Shown: positions 1-12,678 of the stretch, piece by piece | How positions within the stretch are numbered: position 1 is the stretch's first letter | How the letters are laid out: every line of letters begins with the position of its first letter | DNA from: Rhynchonema sp. JSB1_4 | Taxonomy: Eukaryota > Nematoda > Chromadorea > Monhysterida > Xyalidae | Direction: 5' to 3' | Length of the DNA stretch: 64,000 nucleotides | Assembly (NCBI GenBank): GCA_030248065.1 | Contig: JASAMV010000660.1 | Location: 52,126 to 116,125, forward strand | Translations under genes and position numbers: made by a program | The notes under the pieces: generated by a model | Told to the model about the DNA's origin: nothing | Database searches by the model: none | The model's input: the letters and a program-made list of their open reading frames with translations, nothing else

Positions 1-304
1 TATTTTTTGGGTTGCTCCAAAATTTGTCCACACCCGAGGGGGTTTCTAGAAAAGTGACCCCAAAAATTTTCTAAAAGTGCCAAAATAGGTATAAAATAGC
101 TCAAGACAGCTTTCTTGCATAAGGAAGCGTTTTTTGACGTCTTCTCGCGAAAATGGTTAACTTTGGTGCTTCGCGAGACCAAAGAGGCTCAGGGGTGCTT
201 GTTCTGTTTCCAAACGGAAAATTTTCCCATAACTCAACCCCCTGCCAATATCCCATACCCCATGCGGGGGAGAGATAACCCCCTTCCCCCACAACGAACC
301 ACGG
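1..304 (-). repeat. Fragment of a short hAT-like element
   Basis: This stretch matches, in reverse orientation, the insertion at 62229-62658. Both share a block reading roughly 'gaccccaaaaat.ttctaaaagtgccaaaa', followed by 'ggtatggggtatgggaaat' type repeats and a G-run. The right end (about 290-304) reads CCGTGGTTCGTTG when reverse-complemented, close to the CAGTGGTGTCGTTG terminus of the other copy. The left end lies outside the window. No protein is encoded. Confidence 0.6.
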
Positions 305-993
305 CTTCCATGTATGGTGTGCCACTGGCCGGTGTCATATTTTGACTTTTGTGTGTGCAGTAGAGCCAATTTATTACGGCGTTTTTTGGTGCCCACATGA
401 CTGCGGATGTGATATAAATTCGGTGTCGCTTATATTTTTTTATTCGCCGTTTGCAGGATTGCACAATTACCGTAATGTAAGGTGATCTAGTAAAGCTTCC
501 CAATATTTGGCACAGGGAGACCAGCTTTCTTTAGCTTTCTTTTTTATGACATGAGCTGCGTTTTTTCGGCCCTTAGTTTGAATAGAACCGTGTCTGTCAG
601 GTTTTGTTCTCTGATTTTACACTGGTTAATTTTTATGCGTCGTATGCCAACCTCTGTTTTTTTACTTTTTTTCTTTATCAAAATCGGTTTTTGCATGTCA
701 AACCGTTTTTTGCATAAAAGTCAGTTCCGTTGTTGTGGTTCTTTGCTTTTGGTGAAGCTGGGTTTCATACCCGCATTGAATTGTCAACATTACTTGAACG
801 TCTGCTTTCCATGTGCCTACTTTTTACGCTTCGGTTACTGCTTTTCCAGAACGTTTCCGTTTGTATCGCTTTTAATTGTGGCAAGATTCTCGATTTCGAT
901 TGATGATGACGAGTGGTTTTGTGTTGTTTATCCAGGTATAAGCGGTTTATATTGGTGACCGAATTATTGTCAAACACCAGCCGTATCAACATC
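305..993. other. Gene-free stretch upstream of maelstrom
   Basis: T-rich sequence without a supported exon. The 135-residue open frame at 551-958 is an artefact of T-rich DNA (mostly Phe, Leu, Ser and Cys). The region probably holds the promoter and 5' untranslated part of the maelstrom gene; a splice-acceptor-like CAG ends at 980, just before the start codon. Confidence 0.4.
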
Positions 994-3900
994 ATGAGCC
1001 CTGTGGTTATGAACGGTTATTCGCTGTACGTACAGGAAGACTGGCTGCCCAAATATATGAAGAAGAATGGCCACAGCATACCGATGGACCAAGCGAGTCT
1101 GCAAGCCGGTGCAGATTGGAGGGTCGGTTTTGGGGACGATTTCGAACTTTTGTAGCTTGGTTCGATCTGAGGGCTGAGCGCAGTTGCGCTTACTCCACTT
1201 CCGAGTTGGTTTTTTTCTCATGTGATGTACTTTACCGAAGTAGCCCAAGCTTTCGCACTATCAGAGTTGGCCGGAATTTCCACCTGATGAGATGTCCACC
1301 AATTTACCAGGCATTGTCGCACGACCAACAAGTCTCGTACAAACAACGTGCTAAGACCATGAAAGCAGCGTCCCGTGAAAATGGAACTTTCCAGCGTGGA
1401 CCACGAAAGACGAACAAGAAGGCGTGAGTGCTCTTTTGTTCGCTTTGGCAAAATTATTTGGGCGGTTTTGTATTACGATTGTGGCACGCTTACAGAGCCA
1501 GACGGGCGCGAGAACATGCTGCTGCTGCCGTTCCCGAAGTGGATTCGCGACTCGAGGCCATAGAACGTCAACCACAAATTGTTTGTCTGATTTTTGGTAA
1601 TTTTGGACGCTCTATCGGACATGATATGGATTTCTATTTTCGTTTTCAGTATTACGAACCAGATAATCCAGAAGACGAAATGAGATTGAAAGAGAAACGC
1701 GAATACGATCGAAAATTGATCAAGGAGACGCTGGCTTGGAACGCGCCCACATTCGAATACGACACCTATCGAGGTTTTTCAACCGGCTGTGTTGGGTTTT
1801 TTAATTTTATTGGTTTTGGCCAGGACCAGAGCAAATTTGATGGTGTAGTTATCACCCAAACGTCTGAATTCTGAGCCTGAATAGAATTTCGACTGATTGC
1901 AAAATGCGAAAGATCTATGGATGTAAGTTTGACTTAGCCTTCTTCTGCAAAAGTTCCACTTTATGTGCAGAAAAAACAATTTGCACCAAGAATAAAAAGA
2001 TGCGTGCTGGTTGTTCAGTCAAACAGTGAGTTTTTGTTTCAGAGAAATGCGACTATCTAACAAAACTCGAATTCTACCTTCTATCTGCCACCACCTATCT
2101 GGAACAACCCAACTATGTGCAACCGGCCGAATTGTCGTTGGCAAAATTCAGCCTCAAAGGTTTGTTGGCATTGATTTTGTTGTTTTTTTGTTATTTTATT
2201 GTTTTATTGTTGTCTTGTTATTTTACCTTGAATGCGGTCATAATTTTCACCGGTCGCAACAGCGTTGTTTGCAGATGGTATCAAAACGGTGCACACATAC
2301 AAAATCCCCCATCCGTTTGGTGCCGATGAATGGCCAGATGAAGAAATATACCAAGAAGTGTGCGCCATTGGTGAGCAGCAGATTTTTTTGGCAATCTTTT
2401 TTCGACCTCAGTTTCAGATTGTTTTTTTTTCAGCCGAGGGTCACAAGATCCCGCTGCGCCAAACCGAAGACGTTATCCGGCGACTGAAATTGACCGAGGG
2501 CGAGCAAATGATGCAACGTCTGATGAAACATCTGCCGACCAACCCAGTGCTGCGCAGTGAACGCCAGTCGAACATCTACGTGCGCGCCGACAACTACAAC
2601 CAAGTACAGGGTGCACTGGCGTATCTGGTCGGTCAGTGCGATGAAGCTCGACGAGGTTAGAGTTTTTACGATGCTGTGCGGTAATTTTCTTAGTGATTGT
2701 GTGAATAGCTCGGCATTTTTTGCGTTTCGTTGATAATAGTGCGGTTACATTGAAATGCCCGGACAGTGTCAAACCTGGGTTGAACCGGTCCGGCTCAGTC
2801 CCGCCCTGCATTCGTCACATGACTTTGTGTTGCATGTATTTTGAAATTTTATTGGTCACTAATTTATACCGGCCAAGGAAAGTTTCCAGACTGGCGTTTG
2901 TGGAATTCGACAAAGGGATCGGGCAGTGTGAAGCAGGGTGTCGGGTTTTTTGACAATGTAGGTGTCGGCGCGGATACCCCCTGATCCAGATCGTAATTTG
3001 CAACAAATACTTGAAAGTTTCTAAACTTCTGTTGTCTTCAGCCGACACCGGCGTTTGTCGCTCGAAGAAGTTCGAGCACGGAATTCGTCACATTCACAAT
3101 CGAATCACCTTGATCGATGACCTGATATTGGCCATGTGCGAATACGTTGACAGGAGATTTGAACAGGTCATTTTGATAATTAAGTTATTCTGCGTTGCAT
3201 TCCGCAAGTTCTGCTTGATTACGTACATACCACCACTGATCCCACTCAATAATGGCCCTGAATCATCCAGGATTCGCTATTTTCAATCAACGCTGATTCG
3301 TTTCTCAACCCAATCACCTGTATCGTTTTCCAGGAAGAAATCGACAACGACTTGGATCTGGAGCATTGGTCACATTACGACAAATCTAAACGATCCAAAT
3401 GTAAATATCATGCGACTGAAAAGGCCGATGTTTGTTCTGAATTGAATGCAAAGAAAACGCTGTAAGTCGGTGAAAGCTTAAAACTGTTTGATGCATTCAT
3501 TCGTTTATATTTTTCGCATGAAACACCGCTGCCTAGTGTTGCAATCCTGCTTGCCACCTTCGGATTAGGAAATGGTCACTGTGATCTTGAGAAAGTCACG
3601 ATATCGACCACCGTAAATGTTCCTATTGAATGCCCGTTAACAACTCGGGACGAAACCCAAATTACAAAATTGGTAAAAATCTGCCTGGATAAACATAAAG
3701 AATTTGGAAAAATTGGTAAATTTCACGTGACCACAACCAAAGTATAGTGGATCAGATCTGATCCGATAACCAGATTACAATAAAAGTAATCATTTCCGAT
3801 TGAACTGTTGCTGCAGCTATGGTCTGTTCAACCTGATGTCACCGGTGTGCAGTTTCAATATCAGCAACGACCATATTCCGACCAAGAAGTCCACGGCTAC

Positions 3901-6900
3901 CAACGCCACCGAACCGGGTCTGGCGGTTGGATCGGCCGACAGCAGCTTGATGGGACCGATGGCCACCAGCACTCCCACTGTCGATTGGTTGGTGTAATAA
4001 TTGGGTATGTATTGATGTGTACGCACGCGATTGTTGTTGCCTGACGATAAACTTGTTCCCACCAGTCGTAGCAAGCTTCTTTCGCATAAACGTCGGTTGG
4101 GGGCTACAACTGGAGTGGTGTGGAGTGTGGAATTTGATATCACATCAATCACTCGCAACACCAGTCAGCAGGCTGCCCCATTGTATTGCTTCTTATGTTG
4201 TGCGCAGGTGCACTATAAGTCAGCACCAACACCGGGATCTTCTGCGTAATCTAATTTTTTGTTATGGGTCCAAAGGGGTTTCATTCAACAACCCAATTCA
4301 GCATTCAATAAGCAAGCTGACGGAAGTTTTTCACGTGACAACCACCGTTGCTGATGCCAAATGTATCAACAAGTGTTCAACGCTGCAATCAATTAATCGT
4401 TGTGTTGTATTCGTGCATCCTGTTGCAGCGGTACGCAGTCGTGGTCACCGCAGGAGGCCAAAGAAAGCCGTGCACTGTCGCCCCCGCCGCTGATGCCCGT
4501 TCGATCGCTCAGTCTTCGTCTGGCACCAACCGGTCAAATCAATCCAACAACTGTGATAGACTACGATCTGTTGAATGCTGAATTGAATGAGGGACTGCAA
4601 ACTATGGATGTTGCTGCCGACGTGCAGGTAAGAGAGAGTGGCGGTAAATTTTTTTTGGCCGCGTGACACTTAGTAATTTGTCTATTCCGGTTCAAGTTAG
4701 TACGATCTTGGTCATGTCACGTGAGCAACGCGACCACTTGTTATTATTCTTTTATTGATGACGACTATCTGCTTTCTGTTTGGTGGCACATACGCCAATT
4801 GGTCCACTTGTTGTTTTTCATAAAAGCAAGTCACTCCGTCACTAAGTGACCAAATGTTTCAGAGTTCGAGCGGCCTGCTGTGCTGCGATTCAGTGCCCCA
4901 ACCGCCACCAGCGTCCAGTTTTCCGCGCTCAATAATACGAAGTCCGCCCCAGTCATTCATTAGTTCGGTCGGACGCGGTCGTGCGCTGACCAACACCACA
5001 TCGAGTCCCGGCATTAGTCCGGTTGTGCCGCTGGAATTCGAGATAGTGCAATCGAGCGCCAAAGCCAGTTCGTCCGGTTGGTCAGTTGTGTGTTGTGTAT
5101 TGTACCGTCCTGTTCACATGTGTCCATGAAGGTGCGGCACAGTCCTTTTGTCTGAAATTTGCTTTTGGGAACAAAACACTGTCTTCGAAAAACTGCACTT
5201 CATTTGTGCACTTCATTGTCCCAACTCCTTGCGTCCTCAGTCTGCGTAACCATTATTGCAGAACCAAAAGCGAACACCAACACATCTGCGATGCATACCC
5301 GAACTCCGAATACTACATCGGCTCACATTCTATTCCCAATACCCTACGATGACATCAACAACAACCATGTTCAACCTACCTACCAAACGCCGTGTGCGAT
5401 GTCGAATACAGGTTGAGTACATTTTTTTTGAATTTGAGGTTGTTTTTTGTTTCTTAATCGAACACGAGGTTTGCCTTACTGCACACTGGGTCAGAAACTT
5501 TTGTTTTGTTAGTGTGCACAAAACCGAGAACATTTATTCACAGACACGGTCAGTGGTGTAGTTGGCAGGGGCAGCAAGCAGGTGTAGGTGTCGGGATGTT
5601 TGTGTGTGGGGCCCCTTCTAAATGTAGGTGTCGCCGGGTGTTTGGGTTTTTCGAGTGCGGCTTTGTAGGTGCCCTGCACCTGCACCAACCAATTCCAAAT
5701 AGTACAGGGTCCACCGCCACATTTATGCGTTTTGTGGGCAAAAAATGGCTGCTTTTCGACGTCAAATACCAAAAAAAAACTAAGGCTCCGCGCAAGAACC
5801 TGCATTTAATGGTCATAAAGACATGTAAAAAAGTCTAACTTTTTACCTTTTGACCGACTCAGCTTTTTCTCCCCACGAAGTATTTGGGTGTCGCGTGTCG
5901 GTTGTTTGGGGTTCCGTATCACTACGGTCCAATGCTCGCTACGGTCCACCTCTGGGCTGAGCCTAGACTTAGGCACAGGCTTCCACTTCTGGTTAGGCCT
6001 AGACTTAGGCCTACGCTGAGTGTTTTGAAGTGTATTGGAGTGTGCGTCTTAGCCTGAAACAAAGCTAGTAAGTGCTGAACCGGGTGTTTGGTGTCGGGTC
6101 ATTTCAAAGTGTAGGTGTCGGGCGTCGGCATACCGCCATGTCCCACGCCCTGGTAATTGTTCAGGTAGCTCGAGCCTGTTGGCCAGGGCGGGGGAGGGTC
6201 AGGACACCTCGAGCTACCGGGGTAAACGCGCACCCCCCGCCCCCCCCCCAACCCGACCCCGACGACATCACTGCTCACTGCGCATCGACACTGACGATGA
6301 CCTGGTGCATCGCTCGTTTACCACTTCATGCCGATGTTTTAAGCCAAAAGCAAATATTTTTTCCACAATTTACAATCATTTTTCTTTTTCATGAGAAACA
6401 AACTATCCGTCATCGAGCATTCCATTACCGACTTCAAGCAAGATTCCTGCGCGAAAGTCACCGCAGACTGTGATAACAAAGAAGCGTTGGTTTTGTTATC
6501 TTCTATGTAAAGCTTCCTTTAATTTGTTCCGTCCAAAGTAGTCGCTTTGCGCGCCGCCACAGGCTTAAAGTGGCGCCACAAGTTTTGACCATCGTAAAAG
6601 TAGCTCAGTGGCTGCGCACAGATATCTTCTGTGAATAAAACAGTCACGCGACCAAGATAGAACCGCTCTAGTTAGTTCACGGCCAATATCAAATGAGCCA
6701 TATGGGATCGAATGTAGTTTCGGTCAGTCAGCCCATGCCCATTTGTGTGCTCACTGCGTGCTGGGCTGAACTGACGTGCTGTTACTTCAGCACCTTTGGC
6801 CAATCGTCCACGCTTCCAAGCATCTCCCATCCAACCACCAAACGTGATTGCCGCCGGTCAAAATGCGAATGTCGACATAGTACCAATACCTGTTATCAGG

Positions 6901-7135
6901 TCGAACCAGAACCAGAATGAACAGAAGAATACCAAACCGATTCAAGCACACGAACGTGCCGCTGGCTTTCGTAAGTGTTGTTTCTCAGCGACACTTTTCT
7001 GCATTTCGAATGCTGCTGCGCACCAAACATGTGACACGTGACTTTGCAGAATTCTCCGGCTTGGACTCCGTGTTGGCAGCGGCAACCACCACCAAATATC
7101 AGAAGAGCTTGGGTCGCGGTATGAAATGTAAGTAA
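994..7135 (+). CDS. MAEL: Maelstrom homolog, HMG box plus MAEL domain
   Basis: Fifteen exons join in phase to a 714-residue protein: 994-1122, 1311-1423, 1496-1580, 1650-1773, 2043-2159, 2275-2370, 2434-2655, 3042-3166, 3334-3461, 3817-3993, 4429-4627, 4863-5076, 5262-5411, 6791-6970, 7050-7135. Residues 1-70 form an HMG box (NGYSLYVQEDW, ADW, then the helix SHDQQVSYKQRAK). About residues 151-390 form the MAEL domain, an RNase H-like fold. The family's E-H-H-C-H-C residues can be placed: PAELSLAKFSL, TVHTYKIP, GHKIPL, CKYH and DVC. Known Maelstroms act in piRNA-guided silencing of transposons in germ cells, in the nucleus and perinuclear granules. The tail (about 390-714) is rich in Pro, Ser, Thr and Asn and makes the protein much longer than the usual 430-460 residues; it ends in GRGMKCK. 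An in-frame ATG lies further upstream at 913, but 994 fits the family start better. The family call is secure; small exons 2-4 are the least certain. Confidence 0.9.
5412..6790. repeat. Long maelstrom intron with degenerate repeats
   Basis: This 1.4-kb intron is the largest in the maelstrom gene. It holds recurring 'gtaggtgtcggg' units (about 5583, 5623, 6110), a TAGGCCTAGACTTAGGCCTA-type palindromic cluster near 5950-6015, and a C-rich run near 6232-6256. I see no exon with matching phase inside it. Confidence 0.5.
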
Positions 7136-7837
7136 ATAAATGGTAAAAGATAAGGTAGATGGTTGTTGAGAGATAGTACTGTTCCCATCATTCTTGTCAT
7201 CCGATTTGTTTGGTGCTTTTATTAGAAAGTATTTTTCCTTGGATTTGTTTTTTTCTGTCAGAATTTTGATTTGCTCAGGTTAGAATTACGGCTTTCAAAG
7301 TGTATCGTAGTCAACCGTGTTTTCTAAAAGTCCATGTCCATCTGAAAAATTCTTTTGTTGAGCTGTGTTGTGATGTCAGTACTAAAGTGCTTACGTTTAC
7401 TGAGTATTTCTGTTTTGCTACGGGTCGGTGTGCTGTATGCTTGTTACTCGATGTAGAAGCTTTTGGTACTGCTTTTGCTTGTGACTACTTTCATAGCGTC
7501 AGCGTGTGTTTTCTTATGGTTCTTTTCTGTTTTTTGTTATTGGTGTTGTCTTCGGTTTGGGAGTTTGTAGTCCATTAACGCTTGGTTTGTTTCGGCTCTT
7601 TCGTTTCGTAACTGTTCATTTACGTCAGCATGATGAGTGCCTGTCTGTCTGTAACAGTGATCAAATGCGTACAATAAAAATTAGTGCAACACACACTGGT
7701 TTTGTTTTCTCTGTTTGTGATTTGTGAATGTTGCTTGCAACACCTGCTTCGGCATGAAGAGTTATCTGTCTTAAATTAAATTCTGAGGCTTGTATTGATC
7801 ATTGAATCAACTTTTCAGGATCACCAAATGCCTCAGG

Positions 7838-9498
7838 ATGTCTAAGCAAGGTTGCGGATTCATGGCATATGCAATGCACTTGAAGAAGAAACGTCGATGG
7901 GTTGGGGTCAACGGGAAGCAGTTGGTGGCACGGGCGCACACAGATTGGGAGGTAAGCGACGTCAGTTCCCGTTGACATTGTGCTGATGTTATCTGCACAT
8001 AATGAACAGAACTTGAACCTTGGCCAATGTTTTGTCATTCCCGTGTGGCCGTAGGACAGGTCCACCAGACGATTCTGTGGTACGGTGCAGAATCTTGAAC
8101 GTTTTTACAAACAGGTACTTCCAATCATGCGTTCACGGCGACATTTCTACGTGGTAATTTCTTACATTCACTATTCAGTGTGGTGATGTTCGCTGTTATA
8201 TATAGTGACATTGAAATTAGTACATGTCGTGGTATCCCGAAAGATTTTATCACATATGTACGCTAGTGATATATTCGTTATAGTATGCTTTTCTCTTGTC
8301 CATATCACTATAACGAATATGGAGTGTAGTGCTGCAGTAATGTGCCATGTTCTTGTTGCAGGTCTTGTCGAAAGAAGAGAAAGAGCAATGGAAGGATCGT
8401 GCAAAAGCAGAAAAACGGGAAGCGATGGCACAAAGGTGAGAAAAACTAACATTGGCTTTGGTTTTCGTCAGTTTGTTATTTCGAATCTGCATGCATAAAT
8501 TGATCTGATCATACTATGGATTATGTCTTTTACAGGGCACGTGACGCACAAACGCAACGACACTCACACAACAGCGAGACGGCGAGCACCACGCAGCAAT
8601 CATCCGCCATTGAAACATCACAAAGCGAACCGCGACGAATGCAAGAACAAAACAATGAAGAAGCAGAGGCGAGTGGTCCAGAAATTGCTGTGTTACGTCA
8701 GTGCTTTTCTAGTTTCAACCTTCGCCTTCTGCAGGTCTTGTTCGAAAACGTGGAGGTGATGAAGGCAACGCGAATCTTCCCAGAAGAAGAGGTTTGTTGA
8801 GATTACTTTCCTTCAAGAATCAGTGAAGGGTTTTCAATTCGTTCTCTTCCAGGAACAGAATTACAACGGCGGAGCGGCAATCAGTCACAATATTTCACAA
8901 CCGTGCGTTGTGGGTATTTTTTGTGTGTTGTAGATTTCTAAATTCGCTGCCGTGCAATAAAATACGCCGCAGTGTTAAACCGCAAACGTTAACCATCCGG
9001 GACTCTGAAACAGCGCGCAGCTCGGTGGTAGGCTGCACGTGTATGTCTGTTGCCCGAATGTTTCAAAAGTTGAGTTTCGGCTTTAGAACCTGACATTAAA
9101 GTGCATGTAATTTTATTGCATGGCAGCGAATTGAGAAATTTACTATACTTTCTCGTCTTGAGATCCCTCCACGTCATCATTTCTCTTCCAGAGATCGTGG
9201 TCAGACATTCAACCGTGCGTTTTATGAAGGATACCTGCATGCGCAAGGTAAACAGTTCGGTTATCTTACTTGTTCAATATTTTTAATGTTCTTTATACAT
9301 ATTCGGATATAATATGTTCTTTATTCATCCAATCGGTATTCAATCAGTATCATTCGTCTAGGACCCCACCTGCCGCTGTGCCGAATGCCCACTGCAGCGC
9401 CACCGTTTGCGTTTGGAAGGACCGACGGACGACCACCAAGGATACCAGTTGTGGGAAACGAAGAAGGTCGGTTTGCACGTTTAGCACGGCACACTTGA
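7838..9498 (+). CDS. Short HMG-box protein, maelstrom-like opening
   Basis: Seven exons join in phase to 212 residues: 7838-7951, 8362-8435, 8536-8675, 8735-8791, 8853-8913, 9192-9247, 9362-9498. Residues 1-63 form an HMG box: a hydrophobic-basic first helix (GFMAYAMHLKKKRRW), a TDWE turn, then KEEKEQWKDRAKAEKRE. The opening GFMxY resembles Maelstrom HMG boxes more than SOX or HMGB boxes (inference). Residues 64-115 are Gln/Ser/Glu-rich and disordered; the rest is Arg/Gly-rich with FNRAFYEGYLHAQG and a proline-rich stretch. No MAEL nuclease-like domain follows. It lies 0.7 kb downstream of the maelstrom gene on the same strand, so it may be a truncated tandem relative, but its C-terminal half has no recognisable family. 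The 59-bp intron at 8676-8734 could also be read through in another frame; only the spliced version keeps phase with every later exon. Confidence 0.65.
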
Positions 9499-9894
9499 TC
9501 AGTGGGGAGCTCTTAACACATTGCTTCAGGTAGTCGAAAGTTCGCTGGATACGTGCCACCAGGCCCGAAGACCTATCGGTAAAGCAATCGTTGAAAATGT
9601 GCAAATTACATCCTTGTTCATGTTCAAATTTATCATGTTGTCTCGTACTTTTTTATTTTCTTTGTTCTTCTCTATTCGTGATTGTACGTTTTTGATCAAC
9701 TATGCAAATTAATGAATTGATGAATAATGGAAATTTATAAATGAAATAAAATTAAGTACTAAAGTGCGTGCATTTCTTCATAAATGTTTTATTTCGTTGA
9801 AACGGTACTGGTGGCCACACCTGCAGATGGGTGATATTTGCTGTTCATAATTTGCTGCAAATAATGCCGTAGTTATGAAAAAATTATTTTCAGA

Positions 9895-10464
9895 ATGAAT
9901 TTTGTCTGCGCCACCAGGGACATTCTTTCAGCGTGGTCGCCCTATCAATACATCGTATCAAGCGGACAGGCCGGCAGTCGTGGTGCTGAAAAAAGTGTTT
10001 GGCTGCAAGAATGTATCGTCGAACTGTTTGCTGACAATGTTAATCTTGAGGCGAGCGACGTATCCGATTGGTTGTCTGATGTGCTCAATTCCGAATTCGA
10101 CACAATCTTCGAGGATGGGTCGATAGAGACCACTGCCAGTGCACTGTGTGAATGTTATGCGTTGCTGAAACAAAACAACACAGCCGATGTTGAACGACTA
10201 CTGATCGGACTGAAGAGTGCCGGCTTACGGACTACACATCAGGCGGCAGAACAGGCAGAGGACAATGAAGTACAAGAAAATGAAATGAACGGTGTGGAAT
10301 CAAATCACCATGTTGTCGGATCTGACGAAGCTATGGATACGGGCAATTCTGACGAAATGATGCCGAGTGAACGACGTACCACAAGACAGTCAAACGTGAC
10401 TGATGCTGATGGGTGGACGGTGGTGACCAAAGGGCCTGGCAGAAAATATGACAAGAAAAAATGA
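9895..10464 (+). CDS. TSR2: TSR2 pre-rRNA processing protein homolog
   Basis: A single uninterrupted frame of 189 residues. TSR2 is a chaperone that escorts the ribosomal protein eS26 into the nucleus and supports 20S pre-rRNA processing of the small subunit. The N-terminal helical domain (about 15-95) shows the family pattern: an acidic stretch with EKSVWLQE, then VSDWLSDVLNSEFDTIFEDGS, closely matching the conserved 'L..EFDT..EDGS' block. The C-terminus carries the other signature, DGWTVVTKG, before a lysine-rich end. The linker between (about 115-165) is acidic and low in complexity, as is usual. A perfect splice acceptor (TTTTCAG) ends one base before the ATG, so a non-coding 5' exon or a spliced leader probably precedes it. 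A poly(A) signal AATAAA lies at 10541. Confidence 0.92.
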   Translation: MNFVCATRDILSAWSPYQYIVSSGQAGSRGAEKSVWLQECIVELFADNVNLEASDVSDWLSDVLNSEFDTIFEDGSIETTASALCECYALLKQNNTADVERLLIGLKSAGLRTTHQAAEQAEDNEVQENEMNGVESNHHVVGSDEAMDTGNSDEMMPSERRTTRQSNVTDADGWTVVTKGPGRKYDKKK

Positions 10465-12678
10465 ATTGTTGAATTGAGTACGATGCAAGTGTTGTTTTGG
10501 GTTTTTTGTTGCAATTTCATGTTACCATGATCATAACAGGAATAAATCGAGAAGAGTTTCTTTGCATATGATAGTGCTAAATGTCTGACGAGCCATGGTT
10601 ACTGCCAAAAATGACTATTGACAAACTTCTTGCTGTATTTATTTCAAGTCCGGTGCACTTGTTTATTCATGCAGATTCTCAGTCATTTGTGTGCCTTGAC
10701 AATCAGGCGGCCGTGCAAGCGCGCGCACTTAAAATGCCAAGAAAGCAGAGACTAACCGTCGTGTTTTGTGATGCCCCGTGATGTTGTACACATAATAATC
10801 GGACATGTAGGTAGATAGGCAAAACGTGAGTAGGTACAGACGCCCGTGGAGGCCGTACGACGCATAAACGCGTATGACGCACCGGGCAGGCAGGCAGGCT
10901 GTGTGCACACGTTACTGATCAAGCGCTCTCTGTTCATGGCAGGGGTGATTGCAAGTTGGCCATGTTGACCTGGTCAGCTTGGAAGATGTGAACAATGGCG
11001 TGCATATTTGTGTATTTCTGCGATCACGCCTTGATGACTGTATAGTGTCCATCACTCTTCACGGAGAATGCAAGATGCGGATGACTATGGATGGCATTAC
11101 CTTGATAAGGCAGTGTCAGGCCTGCCGTGATCAGTGCGCACTGCCTGACTCGAACAGGCAGGTCGATACGCAGCAGCGTAGTGGTGTTGGTTGGTCGGCC
11201 TGCTGCTGCTGTTTTACCCAACCAACCAAACGTTGTTGTAATGTTGGTTGCCGCACGCACACACATACAGAGAGAGAGAGAGACTGAGCAGAGCAGAGAA
11301 GGCCTCTCTCTCTTCGCGACGACGACTGCGTTTGTGTAGGTCTGGCCGCTGCGTGGTTGGTTTGGTTGGTTGTTTCGTTTCGCAGGCAGGAGAGAGAAAG
11401 AGTGGGCATTTGTGTGAGCGATTTTGTGTTTGTGCGTGTGTGTTGTACATTGCTGCGCTTGCTCTGCTGCTGGCTCTGTCCTGTCCGCTGTTGTATTGTC
11501 GACTCAGGCCGGCAGGCAGCACATGAGCGTCGTCATCGCGGCTTGAGCTAACCGCTTTATGCCCTTCGCGTTGTGCTGGCCGCTTGCTACACAGTGACAC
11601 TGACCGGTGCGTGCGCGTGAACTAAAACGCTTGTACGTTGCTGCTGCTGGCTGGCTGGTTGTGTGTGTGAAACTATGACGCTGCTGCCTGCTTGCTTGTC
11701 TGACTGCTGTTTGGTGTTCGTCTCTGCTGTGGCCAGGCCAGCATCGCCGGAGAACACCTCTGCAGCCAGCCACCACCGTTTGTTGCGGTTAACAGCAGCG
11801 GCAAGCCGACCGCAACGCATGCGTTTACGCGTGCGCGTGCCCTTTATTGGCGATGAGTGTCCCAGCGCGCCCCTGTCACTCATTGTCATTAGCAGCGACA
11901 GACTCTGTTGCCCGGCATCGGGATGTCGCTTAATCACCGATCAGTTGACCTGCGCTCACGGCTCGTCCGGTTGTCCCTTGACCTGTGATTTGCATTGATT
12001 GATTCAGCGCGCTTTGATCAGGTCAGACCCAGACGGCAAGACTGTTTGCCTGCAACCTCTCTATGGAAGCGCTACGAAAATGACGAATTGATAGTTTCGG
12101 TTCGAAACTAGCTTAAGAAATGTATTTCATCGATTAATTATTTCTATTGTGGTTCAGTCTTTATATTTCAAGTCACAATGCTGTCATAGCATGGATGTAC
12201 TACATGTCTAGGAGGAGGAGATCATGCTTGTTCACATACTAGCTCCAAAGCAGGTGCTTACTACGCGCGCATGCGTGTGCGTACGTGCGCGCGTATGGAG
12301 TAATAGTTTGTCTCACACCGTTGTCGTGTGGCTGAATGATTGATAAAAAGTTTGTGTACGTTCGCTGGGCCGGGGCGTTTCGGGTGCGGTTTTGAATGCG
12401 CGCGCTCTGCCAGCAACAGCCAGCCAGCGACGACTCTGCCTGCTGTCTGCTGCCCCGACGTGTCCGCCCGCGTGTACGTGCGTTCATACATATCCGCTTG
12501 TCGTTGTTACACTTGTTAGGTGTTGCCGATTAGGGTGATTCACGCAACAATCCTTGCGCGTGTGTTGCTTTCCTGTGACACTGATCTTCAGGAGTTGCCG
12601 CAAAGCAACTATGCTCTGCTTGACGTTTCTTGTCGTTTCCATTGAACTAGAACATCGTAATCGTAGTGTTGTGATAAT
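10465..12678. other. Intergenic stretch with simple repeats
   Basis: No exon is supported. The stretch holds the 3' end of TSR2, then GT/TTGG-rich and GCAGGCAGG-type simple sequence (10880-11240), an ACACACATACAGAGAGAGA run near 11260-11283, and CGCGTGCG-type alternating purine-pyrimidine DNA near 12260-12300 that could adopt Z-form. The long frames on the minus strand here are byproducts of these repeats. Confidence 0.4.

Noticed and set aside
551..958. 135-residue open frame before maelstrom
   Set aside because: T-rich DNA gives Phe/Leu/Ser/Cys codons; no splice or start context and no family resemblance.
1885..1922. Possible 38-bp micro-exon in maelstrom
   Set aside because: Direct joining of 1773 to 2043 already keeps phase and gives a sensible MAEL-domain start, so the extra exon is not needed.
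11214..11937. Overlapping minus-strand frames of 116-128 residues
   Set aside because: They come from CAGCAG/GAGAGA simple repeats; both strands and several frames are open together.
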